This document shows, piece by piece, positions 43,718-52,004 of a DNA stretch of 64,000 nt. A program made the position numbers and the translations under genes. The notes below the pieces were generated by a model. That model ran no database searches and was not told where the DNA came from. It saw nothing but the letters and a program-made list of their open reading frames with translations. The DNA is from a virus. Numbering within the stretch: the first letter of the stretch is position 1; the number at the start of each line of letters is the position of its first letter. The stretch covers positions 1 to 64,000 of IMG/VR virus record IMGVR_UViG_3300020711_000298, one strand, 5' to 3'.

Positions 43718-45010
43718 TTGAAAATAAAAGTTTTGTTTTATCTAGTAGAAAATACAGATCAATTACGTTCATTCTATAATAAAGGCTATAAAAAAGCATT
43801 TGTTGAAGTAATACCATATAGTGATTTAGTACATCCCATTCTAAATCAAGTTTCATTACTGTATATAAAACCTATAACAGGCGATGATGAAAAAGGATAT
43901 ATATTAAGTGTTGATCATAATGAAACATTACCTGTAAATATAAAACATATAAATCAAATACTTAAACAATTTGATGAAATATATGTTAGGGATAAAAAAA
44001 CATTTTTATATTATTTCCAAATTAAACAAACAATAGATATATGCCTTTCATCACCCCCATATACACATCCTACAACATCAGTTCATGAATATTTTTATAA
44101 TATATACCCTTCACGTTTAGATATAAATCGAATTATACCTATAGTTAAACATTATGAAAGATGTGAAAATATGTATAAACAGGTAAAAAATTATATTAGA
44201 CCTTACGATAATAAACATTTCGATAAACTAATATATTCAATGTTTTATATTGAAAAAAATGGTATAAAAATAGATAAAGATTTATTTAAACAATATTTAA
44301 AACCAAACAATGAGTTATTTAATATTAAAGATAGTAAAATATATACCCACTATAATTTACACACAATCACAGGTAGACCTTCTAACGCTTTTAATAATAT
44401 CAATTTTGCCGCGTTAAATAAAGATAATGGATGCAGAATGGTTTTCATACCTGAAAATGATAAATTTGCCGAAATAGACATCTCAGCATATCATCCAACA
44501 TTAGCAGCACAATTAATAGGATATAAATTTAATGGTCCAATATATGAGACATTCGCTCAATATGCTCAAATAGACGTTAAAATAGCCAAAGAATTAATGT
44601 TTAAACAATTATACGGCGGAGTATATGATTCTTATAAAGACTGGGAATTTTTCGCCAAGATAATCGAGTATACTAATAATATATGGTTACAGTTTGAAAA
44701 ACAAGGTTATGTTCAAGTACCTAATTCAAGTAAAATATTTTACAAAAATGAGTTGGAAAATATGAACCCGCAAAAACTATTTAATTATATACTTCAAAAC
44801 TTAGAAACATCAAATAATTCTCGTATTATATGGGATATTATAAAAATATTAAAAGATAAAAATACAAAAATAGTATTATACACTTATGATGCTTTATTAT
44901 TTGATTGGGACAAAGATGAACAAGACGTAATGGATGCTATAGATGATATATTTAAAAAATACAATCTAAAAATTAAATACAATTATGGAACAAACTACGA
45001 TTTTGCATAA
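43718..45010 (+). CDS. Family-A-like DNA polymerase, short form
   Basis: Probable DNA polymerase. The TGR-type motif (ITGRPSNAFNNINFAALN, 217-234) leads to motif A, FAEIDISAYHP (D254). Motif B-like AKELMFKQLYGG spans 290-301. Motif C is VLYTYDALLFDWD with D391, but the usual HDE reads YDA, so the Glu is replaced by Ala. The N-terminal ~160 residues look like a degenerate exonuclease domain without clear catalytic acids. At 430 residues it is much shorter than Pol I. The start is TTG 43718 (no ATG within the first ~150 codons), right at the promoter box. Replication genes follow. T4 uses a family-B enzyme, so this is a notable replacement or addition. Confidence 0.78.
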   Translation: MKIKVLFYLVENTDQLRSFYNKGYKKAFVEVIPYSDLVHPILNQVSLLYIKPITGDDEKGYILSVDHNETLPVNIKHINQILKQFDEIYVRDKKTFLYYFQIKQTIDICLSSPPYTHPTTSVHEYFYNIYPSRLDINRIIPIVKHYERCENMYKQVKNYIRPYDNKHFDKLIYSMFYIEKNGIKIDKDLFKQYLKPNNELFNIKDSKIYTHYNLHTITGRPSNAFNNINFAALNKDNGCRMVFIPENDKFAEIDISAYHPTLAAQLIGYKFNGPIYETFAQYAQIDVKIAKELMFKQLYGGVYDSYKDWEFFAKIIEYTNNIWLQFEKQGYVQVPNSSKIFYKNELENMNPQKLFNYILQNLETSNNSRIIWDIIKILKDKNTKIVLYTYDALLFDWDKDEQDVMDAIDDIFKKYNLKIKYNYGTNYDFA

Positions 45011-45449
45011 ACTATACAATATTTATTGGGAGGACAATTTTGACCTAATAAATAATACAGATTTGAATAATAGATTATTATGCTCTTTTTCTAGTTTAGA
45101 AGGATTAGATATTCTTATAGAAAATATTAAGAGTTCATACACCATAATGTATAATAAAATGTTTGTGCTTTATGTTAAAAGTACAGACGAATATGTTATT
45201 ACATATAATATAGAACAAGGTAATGTTAATAACATGCCATCTAATACAATACTTGTGCATAGAAAAAAAGAACACAACGTATTATACACTATTAACGCTT
45301 TAAATGAACTAATCAAAAAATTAAATGGAGGTGTTGTTAACCCAGCATTCCCTATTGAGTGGCAACATTATCGTAATAGTATATTATTAACTACTCAAAA
45401 TGAATTAAAACAATTAAATACTAAAATTCATAAAATTATAGAATTATGA
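44985..45449 (+). CDS. Unknown protein overlapping the polymerase end
   Basis: A 154-residue protein that begins inside the last 26 bases of the polymerase gene, implying coupling. It has a mixed alpha/beta pattern (SSLEGLDILIENIKSSYTIM, then YNKMFVLYVKSTDEYVITYN), no membrane segment, and no motif I recognise. A replication-accessory role is suggested by position only. Confidence 0.6.
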   Translation: MEQTTILHKLYNIYWEDNFDLINNTDLNNRLLCSFSSLEGLDILIENIKSSYTIMYNKMFVLYVKSTDEYVITYNIEQGNVNNMPSNTILVHRKKEHNVLYTINALNELIKKLNGGVVNPAFPIEWQHYRNSILLTTQNELKQLNTKIHKIIEL

Positions 45450-45511
45450 ATAAAGAATTTCAAAGAAGCTATAGCTAAAGTTATTGAAATAATGAATAAT
45501 TTTAAAAATAG

Positions 45512-45543
45512 TTTGGCTATTCAAAAATAGGTTATTATATTGA
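45512..45543 (+). promoter_or_regulatory. Host-like promoter TTTG-N20-TATATTGA
   Basis: TTTG (45512-45515) and TATATTGA (45536-45543), 20 bases apart, lie in the 119-base gap before the ssDNA-binding protein; ATG is at 45569. The rest of the gap (45450-45511) is AT-rich with no convincing gene. Confidence 0.55.
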
Positions 45544-45568
45544 TGTTATATTTAAAATTTTATAGTTT

Positions 45569-46432
45569 ATGGATTTAAATGAAATTAAGAGTCGCTTGAA
45601 CTCTCTACAACAAGCAAAATCATCTAAAGGCGGCGGTGAAAAGAAAAATGTATTTTTCAAACCAGCTATTGGAAAACAAGTAGTTCGTGTTGTACCAAAC
45701 AAATACAACAAAAAGAACCCATTTACAGAAGTACTAATACATTATGGTATTGGTAACAAAACAATGATCTCTCCTCAAAACTGGGGTGAAAAAGATCCAA
45801 TTGTTGAGTTCGCAAAAGAACTTCGTAAAACAGGTGACAAAGAAAATTGGCGTTTAGCTAAAAAATTGGAACCAAAAATGCGAGTGTTTGTTCCTGTAGT
45901 AGTACGTGGACAAGAAAGCGAAGGTGTTAAATTATGGAATTTCGGTAAGGAAACTTATATGGATTTCTTAAATTTAGCAGACAATGAAGATATTGGTGAT
46001 TTCACTGATGTAGCAGAAGGTAGAGACATTACATTAAACACTGTAGGTCCTGAAGTAACAGGTACAGCGTATAATAAAACAACTATTATGCCTCGTACTA
46101 AACAAACATCATTAGTTGATGATAAAGTACTTATCAAAAAACTACTTGAAGACCAACCAAACCCAATTGAAACGTTTAAAAAATACTCTTATGAGGAAAT
46201 GAAACAAGCGCTTCAAGAATGGCTAAACCCAGAAGAAACAGAAACTGAAGAAACTGAAGTTGAAGAAACAGTAATTGAAACTCCTAAAACATCAACTAAG
46301 AAAAATTACGAGTTAAAAACACCAGCTAAGAAACAAGCAAGTAAAGCAGATAAATTTAATGCTATATTTGAAGATGAAAATGGAAATGAAGATGAAAATA
46401 ATGGTGATAACGATGATGATTTGCCATTCTAG
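45569..46432 (+). CDS. gp32: Single-stranded DNA-binding protein (gp32-like)
   Basis: Coats single-stranded DNA in replication and recombination. The 287-residue protein has a basic N-terminal part (SRLNSLQQAKSSKGGGEKKN, like the LAST-type cooperative region) and a core with VVRVVPNKYNKKNPFTEVLIHYGIG. A Glu/Thr-rich linker follows, then a very acidic tail ending DNDDDLPF, the classic partner-recruiting end of SSB proteins. The zinc-binding cysteines of T4 gp32 are absent, as in many gp32 homologues of marine phages. It has its own promoter and terminator, which fits the high amounts needed. Confidence 0.88.
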   Translation: MDLNEIKSRLNSLQQAKSSKGGGEKKNVFFKPAIGKQVVRVVPNKYNKKNPFTEVLIHYGIGNKTMISPQNWGEKDPIVEFAKELRKTGDKENWRLAKKLEPKMRVFVPVVVRGQESEGVKLWNFGKETYMDFLNLADNEDIGDFTDVAEGRDITLNTVGPEVTGTAYNKTTIMPRTKQTSLVDDKVLIKKLLEDQPNPIETFKKYSYEEMKQALQEWLNPEETETEETEVEETVIETPKTSTKKNYELKTPAKKQASKADKFNAIFEDENGNEDENNGDNDDDLPF

Positions 46433-46440
46433 ATATTAAA

Positions 46441-46468
46441 ATAAGCCCCTCAATAGAGGGGTTTATTT
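46441..46468 (+). terminator. Terminator after the ssDNA-binding protein gene
   Basis: 11-bp stem ATAAGCCCCTC (46441-46451) / GAGGGGTTTAT (46456-46466), one G-U pair, AATA loop, weak T tail. It lies nine bases after the stop. Confidence 0.82.
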
Positions 46469-46495
46469 ACCTTAAAATAAAAATATAATAATATT

Positions 46496-47587
46496 ATGGC
46501 TAAGAAAAAAGATAATACAGCATCGCTGAGTGAAATAGTATCCTCTGAACTTAAATCAAGTTTTGATCTCGACAAATATAAAGAGAAAAAACTTATGAAT
46601 AACAATGTAAAGTTTAAAGAACAAACATGGATACCATTTTCTCCTGCTCTTCAAGACATTCTATCACTCCCAGGTATTCCTGTAGGACACATCACTATTA
46701 TTAGAGGTAGGTCAAATACAGGTAAAACAACTACTTCTATTGAAGCAGCAACCGAAGCTCAAAAAATGGGTATATTACCTGTAATCATTATCACAGAAAT
46801 GAAACATGATTGGAATCACTGGAGAACTATGGGATTCCAGATGGAAGATATAGTTGATGAAGAAACAGGAGAAATAATAGATTATAAAGGTTTCTTTTTA
46901 TATCGAGACAGAAGTACATTAAATTCAATTGAAGATATAGCTACTTTTATGTTAGATATAATTGATGACCAAAACAAAGGAAAACTACCATATAATCTTT
47001 TATTTATATGGGATTCTGTAGGTTCAATACCTTGTAATATGAGTATTGAACAAGGTAAAAATAATCCAATGTGGAATGCAGGAGCAATGGCTACTCAATT
47101 TGGAAACTTTATAAACCAAAAAATAATGGTATCCAGAAAAGAATCAAGCCAGTTTACTAATACATTTTTAGTTGTAAATAAAGTTGGAGTACAACCAGCA
47201 GAAGTACCTATGGGTCGACCAAAAATGACTAATAAAGGCGGTGACACAATGTATTGGGATGCATCTATAGTACTTACTTTTGGAAACATTACCAACTCAG
47301 GAACATCTAAAATAGAAGCTACTAAGGATAAAAAGAAAGTAGAATTCGCATTACGTACTAAAATAGCTTGTGATAAAAATCACGTTAATGGTATTACTAC
47401 AAAAGGAACTATAGTTAGTACAGTTCATGGTTTTATTAAAGATGATCCCAATGCTATTAACAAGTATAAAAAAGAACATGCTCATGAATGGATAAACATT
47501 CTTGGAGAAGGAAAATATGATGTAAATATAGATGAATCAGAATGGAATGAAAAATCAGATATATCTGAAATAGTTGATGAAGAATAA
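46496..47587 (+). CDS. uvsX: RecA/UvsX-type recombinase
   Basis: ATP-dependent strand-exchange protein for recombination-driven replication and repair. Walker A is GRSNTGKTT (residues 71-79), and LLFIWDSVGSIP is the Walker B/DSV region. Later come AMATQFGNFINQKI, FLVVNKVG and KGGDTMYWDASIVLTFG, typical of UvsX rather than cellular RecA. Length 363 is close to T4 UvsX (391). It is followed by the exonuclease gene with only one base between stop and start. Confidence 0.93.
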   Translation: MAKKKDNTASLSEIVSSELKSSFDLDKYKEKKLMNNNVKFKEQTWIPFSPALQDILSLPGIPVGHITIIRGRSNTGKTTTSIEAATEAQKMGILPVIIITEMKHDWNHWRTMGFQMEDIVDEETGEIIDYKGFFLYRDRSTLNSIEDIATFMLDIIDDQNKGKLPYNLLFIWDSVGSIPCNMSIEQGKNNPMWNAGAMATQFGNFINQKIMVSRKESSQFTNTFLVVNKVGVQPAEVPMGRPKMTNKGGDTMYWDASIVLTFGNITNSGTSKIEATKDKKKVEFALRTKIACDKNHVNGITTKGTIVSTVHGFIKDDPNAINKYKKEHAHEWINILGEGKYDVNIDESEWNEKSDISEIVDEE

Positions 47588-47588
47588 T

Positions 47589-48629
47589 ATGAGCAATAAA
47601 AAAGATTTACTAAAAATACTTAATAACTTATCAGAAGATACAAATCAAGTTGAAGATAAACATCATGATAGAGTTATTTTAATAGATGGTTTAAACATGT
47701 TTCTTAGAAACTTTGCTATGATTAATTTCATAAACGAAGCTGGAAATCATGTCGGTGGACTAGGAGGTTTTTTAAGATCATTAGGGTTCTTAATTAACCA
47801 AATTCAACCCACTTCTGTATATATAGTATTCGATGGAGTTGGTTCTTCCATAAACCGGAAGAATCTTCTCCCAGAATACAAATCTGGAAGAAATCTAGTT
47901 AGAGTTAATGATAAAGTATTTGATGACATAGAAGAAGAACAAGATTCTAAAATAGATCAAGTTCGAAGATTAATACATTATCTTCGATGTCTTCCTGTTA
48001 ACACCATTTCTATCGATAAAGTAGAAGCCGATGATATTATCGCGTATTATAGCGATATATTACCGAAAAAATATAACTCTAAAGTATATATTGTATCAAA
48101 CGATAAAGACTACTTACAACTAATAAATGAAAATGTTACTGTATATCGCCCAGCAGATAAAGAATTTTTTACTAGAGAAACTATTAAAAATAAGTTTGGT
48201 ATATTAACAGAAAATTTTATTATTTATAAAACATTACTAGGAGATAACTCAGATAAAATACCAGGTGTAAAAGGATTAGGTGAAAAAGGTATATTTAAAC
48301 GTTTTCCTGAATTAAAAGATCGAGTAGTAGATTTGGAAGACTTATTTGAATTATGTATACTTAAACATAAAGAGCATAATATATATTCTCAAATAATATT
48401 TTCTAAAAATAATCTAGAACGAAATTATAAACTTATGGATCTTAAAAATCCATTATTAGACGATAATGAAAAAGCATATTTAGAAGAAATATCAAATCAA
48501 CCAATACCTGATTTAAATGTAAGTGGTTTTTTAAGATTATATAATGAAGATGGATTAAGCAAAACAATTAAAAATACAGAATATTGGTTAAACAATACAT
48601 TTAAAATACTAAATAGTTTTAAAAAATAA
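47589..48629 (+). CDS. 5'-3' exonuclease / RNase H-type flap nuclease
   Basis: Structure-specific nuclease that removes RNA primers and flaps. Key acidic motifs of the FEN/Pol I 5' nuclease family are present: VILIDGLNMFLRN at the start, VYIVFDGVGSS, YKSGR, VEADDIIAYYSDI, YIVSNDKDYLQLI and GDNSDKIPGVKGLGEKG (helix-hairpin-helix). I chose ATG 47589, one base after the uvsX stop; the earlier in-frame start at 47574 lies inside uvsX. Because the polymerase here lacks this domain, the free nuclease probably complements it. Confidence 0.9.
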   Translation: MSNKKDLLKILNNLSEDTNQVEDKHHDRVILIDGLNMFLRNFAMINFINEAGNHVGGLGGFLRSLGFLINQIQPTSVYIVFDGVGSSINRKNLLPEYKSGRNLVRVNDKVFDDIEEEQDSKIDQVRRLIHYLRCLPVNTISIDKVEADDIIAYYSDILPKKYNSKVYIVSNDKDYLQLINENVTVYRPADKEFFTRETIKNKFGILTENFIIYKTLLGDNSDKIPGVKGLGEKGIFKRFPELKDRVVDLEDLFELCILKHKEHNIYSQIIFSKNNLERNYKLMDLKNPLLDDNEKAYLEEISNQPIPDLNVSGFLRLYNEDGLSKTIKNTEYWLNNTFKILNSFKK

Positions 48630-48633
48630 AGTT

Positions 48634-50019
48634 ATGACAACAACTACATTATCAAATTTATCTCAATATGGGACTGGATTTCAAGTAAAAGTATTATCAT
48701 CATTATTAACACATAAAGAATTTTTATTAAACATTTATGATGTGTTAAGTGAAGATTATTTTGATTCACAATCACATAAATGGATAATTAAAGAAATACT
48801 AAATTACTATACTAAATACCATACTAACCCATCAATGGAAGTATTAAAGGTAGAATTGAAAAAAATAGATAGTGAAGTATTACAAATCTCTATTAAAGAA
48901 CAACTTAAAGAAGCATATAAAGCCTCAGACGAAGATTTAAAATATGTTGAAGAAGAATTTAGTAATTTTTGTAAAAACCAACAATTAAAAAAAGCATTAT
49001 TAAATAGTGTAGATTTATTAAATGCTGGTGATTATGATTCTATTAGGGTTTTAGTTGATAATGCTTTAAAAGCAGGTCAAGATAAAAACATAGGCCATGA
49101 ATATAATAAAGATACTGAATCACGATATAGAGAAGAACATAGAGCAACAGTACCTACACCTTGGGAAGAATTTAATGAATTATTACAAGGTGGATTAGGC
49201 AATGGTGATTTTGGATTAATATTTGGTAATCCAGGTGGTGGTAAATCTTGGGTGTTAGTGGCTTTAGGAGGTGCAGCTGTAAAAGCAGGATATAATGTCT
49301 TGCATTACACATTAGAATTAGGTTCAGACTATGTTGGAAGAAGATATGACTCATTCTTTACAGGTATAGATGTTAGTAAAATCACTAAATATAAAAATAC
49401 TGTAGAAGAAGAAGTATCAAAATTATCAGGTAATTTAATTATTAGAGAATATTCACCAGGCAAAGCATCTATATCTACAATAGAGGCTCATATTAAAAAA
49501 TGTATTGATTTAGATTTCAAACCCGATTTAATTATTATCGATTATGTCGATCTATTGAGATCAAAGAAAAACAATCGTGAACGAAAGGATGAGATAGATG
49601 ATATTTATGTTAGCACTAAAGGATTAGCAAGAGAATTAAATATTCCAATATGGTCTGTATCTCAAGTTAATAGAACAGGTGCTAAGGAAGACGTAGTAGA
49701 AGGAACATCAGCCGCCGGAAGTTATGATAAAATAATGATTTCTGATGTTTGTATATCACTCTCACGTAAAAAAGAAGACAAAGTAAATGGTACCGGTAGA
49801 TTCCATATTATGAAAAACAGATATGGAGGAGATGGTATGACTTATAATGCTAAAATAAATACATCTAATGGTGAATTTGAAATATTAGGAGAATATGTTA
49901 AAGGTGAAAACGATGAAGAATCAGCATCTTCTAATAATAGAAAAATATCATTTGATCAAATAAATACTATGGATAAAAAAGCACTTAAAAATAAATTTTT
50001 TGAAATAAACCACTCTTAA
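48634..50019 (+). CDS. Replicative DNA helicase (DnaB/gp41-like)
   Basis: Hexameric helicase that unwinds DNA at the fork. An N-terminal helical domain (~1-170) precedes the RecA-like core. Walker A is GNPGGGKSW (198-206) and Walker B region is LIIIDYVDLLRSKKNNR. An arginine-finger segment follows (SQVNRTGAKE..VEGTSAAGSYDKIMISD), as in DnaB/gp41. At 461 residues it is full length. No primase is visible in this window, so that function lies elsewhere or is supplied by the host. Confidence 0.92.
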   Translation: MTTTTLSNLSQYGTGFQVKVLSSLLTHKEFLLNIYDVLSEDYFDSQSHKWIIKEILNYYTKYHTNPSMEVLKVELKKIDSEVLQISIKEQLKEAYKASDEDLKYVEEEFSNFCKNQQLKKALLNSVDLLNAGDYDSIRVLVDNALKAGQDKNIGHEYNKDTESRYREEHRATVPTPWEEFNELLQGGLGNGDFGLIFGNPGGGKSWVLVALGGAAVKAGYNVLHYTLELGSDYVGRRYDSFFTGIDVSKITKYKNTVEEEVSKLSGNLIIREYSPGKASISTIEAHIKKCIDLDFKPDLIIIDYVDLLRSKKNNRERKDEIDDIYVSTKGLARELNIPIWSVSQVNRTGAKEDVVEGTSAAGSYDKIMISDVCISLSRKKEDKVNGTGRFHIMKNRYGGDGMTYNAKINTSNGEFEILGEYVKGENDEESASSNNRKISFDQINTMDKKALKNKFFEINHS

Positions 50020-50030
50020 TATTTAAAATT

Positions 50031-51890
50031 ATGAACATTGAACAAAGCATTCTAAGTGATATAACTGTCTACATGAAGTATGCTAAATTTTTACCTTCCG
50101 TTAACCGCAGAGAAACATGGGAAGAATTAGTAGACAGAAACAAAGGAATGCATTTAGAAAAATTCCCCAACCTAAAAAATGAAATCGAAGAAGCATATCA
50201 ATTTGTATATGATAAAAAAGTTCTTCCGTCGATGCGTTCAATACAGTTCGCAGGAAAACCCGTTAGTATTAATAATGCTCGTATATTTAACTGCTCTTAC
50301 TTGCCTATTGATGATATCGCTGCTTTTTCAGAAATAATGTTTTTATTATTATCGGGATGTGGAGTAGGATATTCAGTACAAAGACATCATGTTGAAAAAT
50401 TACCTCAAGTAAGAAAACCATTAAAATCAAAACGTTATCTAGTAGGTGATAGTATTGAAGGATGGGCGGATTCAGTTAAGGTATTAGTAAAAGCATATTT
50501 AAAAGGGGGCCCATTACCATTATTTGATTTTAGAGACATTCGTCCTAAAGGAGCTCAACTTATTACAGTAGGTGGTAAAGCACCTGGTCCAGAACCATTA
50601 AAAATCGCGCTAGTTCATGTACAAGCAATATTAGATAGAAAACAAGATGGTGAATATTTAACACCACTCGATTGCCATGATATTATCTGTCACTTAGCAG
50701 ACGCTGTATTGTCTGGTGGTATTCGTAGAGCAGCATTAATAGCATTATTCAATTTGGATGATGAAGATATGTTGACTTGTAAATTTGGAAATTGGTGGGA
50801 AGATAATCCACAACGCGGAAGAGCAAATAATACTGCGGTATTAATCAAATCTAAAATTGAAAAAGATACATTCCTTGAATTATGGAAAAAAATTGAATTA
50901 AGCAATAGTGGAGAACCAGGATTTATATTCTCAAATGATAAAGATGCTGGAACTAATCCATGTGCTGAAATTAATTTAAAACCAAACCAGTTTTGTAATC
51001 TCTGCGAAGTAAACGCTTCTACTGTTGAATCACAGGATGACCTGAATGCGCGTGTGAAAGCAGCAGCTTTCATTGGTACTTTGCAAGCATCATACACAGA
51101 TTTCCATTACCTAAGAGAAATATGGAAAAAAACAACTGAAAAAGAAGCATTATTAGGAATCGGAATGACCGGTATAGCTTCGGGTGCTGTGTTAAATTAT
51201 AGTTTAAAAGAAGCCGCTAAAATAGCTGTTGAAGAAAACGCAAGAATAGCCGAAATTATAGGTATTAATAAAGCAGCTCGTATTACAACAGTAAAACCAA
51301 GTGGTACTACATCATTAGTATTAGGTACTTCATCTGGTATCCATGCTTGGCATGATGATTTCTATTTAAGAAGAATCCGTATTGGTAAAAACGAAGCATT
51401 ATATACTCACCTTCTTATTCACCATCCAGAATTACTTGAAGATGATTTCTTTAAACCAAACATACAAGCAATTGTAACAATACCACAAAAAGCACCAGAA
51501 AACGCGATTGTACGTCCTACAGAAACAGCTATTGAATTACTAGAACGTATTAAAAAGTTCAATAAAGAATGGATAAAACCCGGACATAGACGCGGTTCTA
51601 ATATGCATAATGTATCTGCTACGGTAAACATTAAACAAAACGAATGGGAAACTGTAGGAGATTGGTTATGGGATAATAAAGAATATTTTACAGCTTTATC
51701 ATTCCTGCCGGAAGATTTGGGTACTTATGTTCAAGCTCCTTTCGAAACAATCACCGAAGAACAATTTAATGAACGTGTAACACATTTACATTCATTAGAT
51801 TTATCAAAAGTAGTTGAATTTGATGATATGACAGCTTTAATGGATCAAGCAGCTTGTGCAGGGCCTGGAGGAAGTTGCGAAATAATATAA
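50031..51890 (+). CDS. nrdJ: Adenosylcobalamin-dependent (class II) ribonucleotide reductase
   Basis: Reduces ribonucleotides to deoxyribonucleotides for phage DNA synthesis. It follows the monomeric B12-dependent type: IFNCSYLPIDD, LLSGCGVGYSVQRHHVEKLP, GTNPCAEINL, the adjoining FCNLCEVN region, TTVKPSGTTSLVLGTSSGIHAW, and a C-terminal cysteine pair (C609 and C616 in CAGPGGSC) that recycles the active site. At 619 residues it is shorter than the Lactobacillus enzyme (739). There is no partner small subunit nearby, consistent with class II. T4 instead carries class I and III enzymes. Confidence 0.9.
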   Translation: MNIEQSILSDITVYMKYAKFLPSVNRRETWEELVDRNKGMHLEKFPNLKNEIEEAYQFVYDKKVLPSMRSIQFAGKPVSINNARIFNCSYLPIDDIAAFSEIMFLLLSGCGVGYSVQRHHVEKLPQVRKPLKSKRYLVGDSIEGWADSVKVLVKAYLKGGPLPLFDFRDIRPKGAQLITVGGKAPGPEPLKIALVHVQAILDRKQDGEYLTPLDCHDIICHLADAVLSGGIRRAALIALFNLDDEDMLTCKFGNWWEDNPQRGRANNTAVLIKSKIEKDTFLELWKKIELSNSGEPGFIFSNDKDAGTNPCAEINLKPNQFCNLCEVNASTVESQDDLNARVKAAAFIGTLQASYTDFHYLREIWKKTTEKEALLGIGMTGIASGAVLNYSLKEAAKIAVEENARIAEIIGINKAARITTVKPSGTTSLVLGTSSGIHAWHDDFYLRRIRIGKNEALYTHLLIHHPELLEDDFFKPNIQAIVTIPQKAPENAIVRPTETAIELLERIKKFNKEWIKPGHRRGSNMHNVSATVNIKQNEWETVGDWLWDNKEYFTALSFLPEDLGTYVQAPFETITEEQFNERVTHLHSLDLSKVVEFDDMTALMDQAACAGPGGSCEII

Positions 51891-51916
51891 AATATATTTA
51901 AATATTAATAAAAGAT

Positions 51917-51940
51917 AGGGGACCTTTTAGGTCCCCTTAA
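51917..51940 (+). terminator. Terminator after the reductase gene
   Basis: Perfect stem AGGGGACC (51917-51924) / GGTCCCCT (51930-51937) with a TTTTA loop, followed by TAATATTT. It separates replication genes from the secreted-protein block. Confidence 0.8.
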
Positions 51941-51948
51941 TATTTATA
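51939..51948 (+). promoter_or_regulatory. Late-type motif AATATTTATA
   Basis: Exact motif directly after the terminator, 56 bases before ATG 52005. A second, weaker host-like site (ATTG 51965-51968 and CATTTTTA 51990-51997, 21 bases apart) lies closer to the gene. Confidence 0.5.
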
Positions 51949-52004
51949 GGAAAAGGTTATTCAAATTGTTTTTTATTTAACATTTTAAACATTTTTATAA
52001 CCAA

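Noticed and set aside
45450-45511. Short frame between 44985-45449 and the gp32-like gene
   Set aside because: An open stretch reading NFKEAIAKVIEIMNNF is present, but it has no usable start codon upstream and is under 30 residues.
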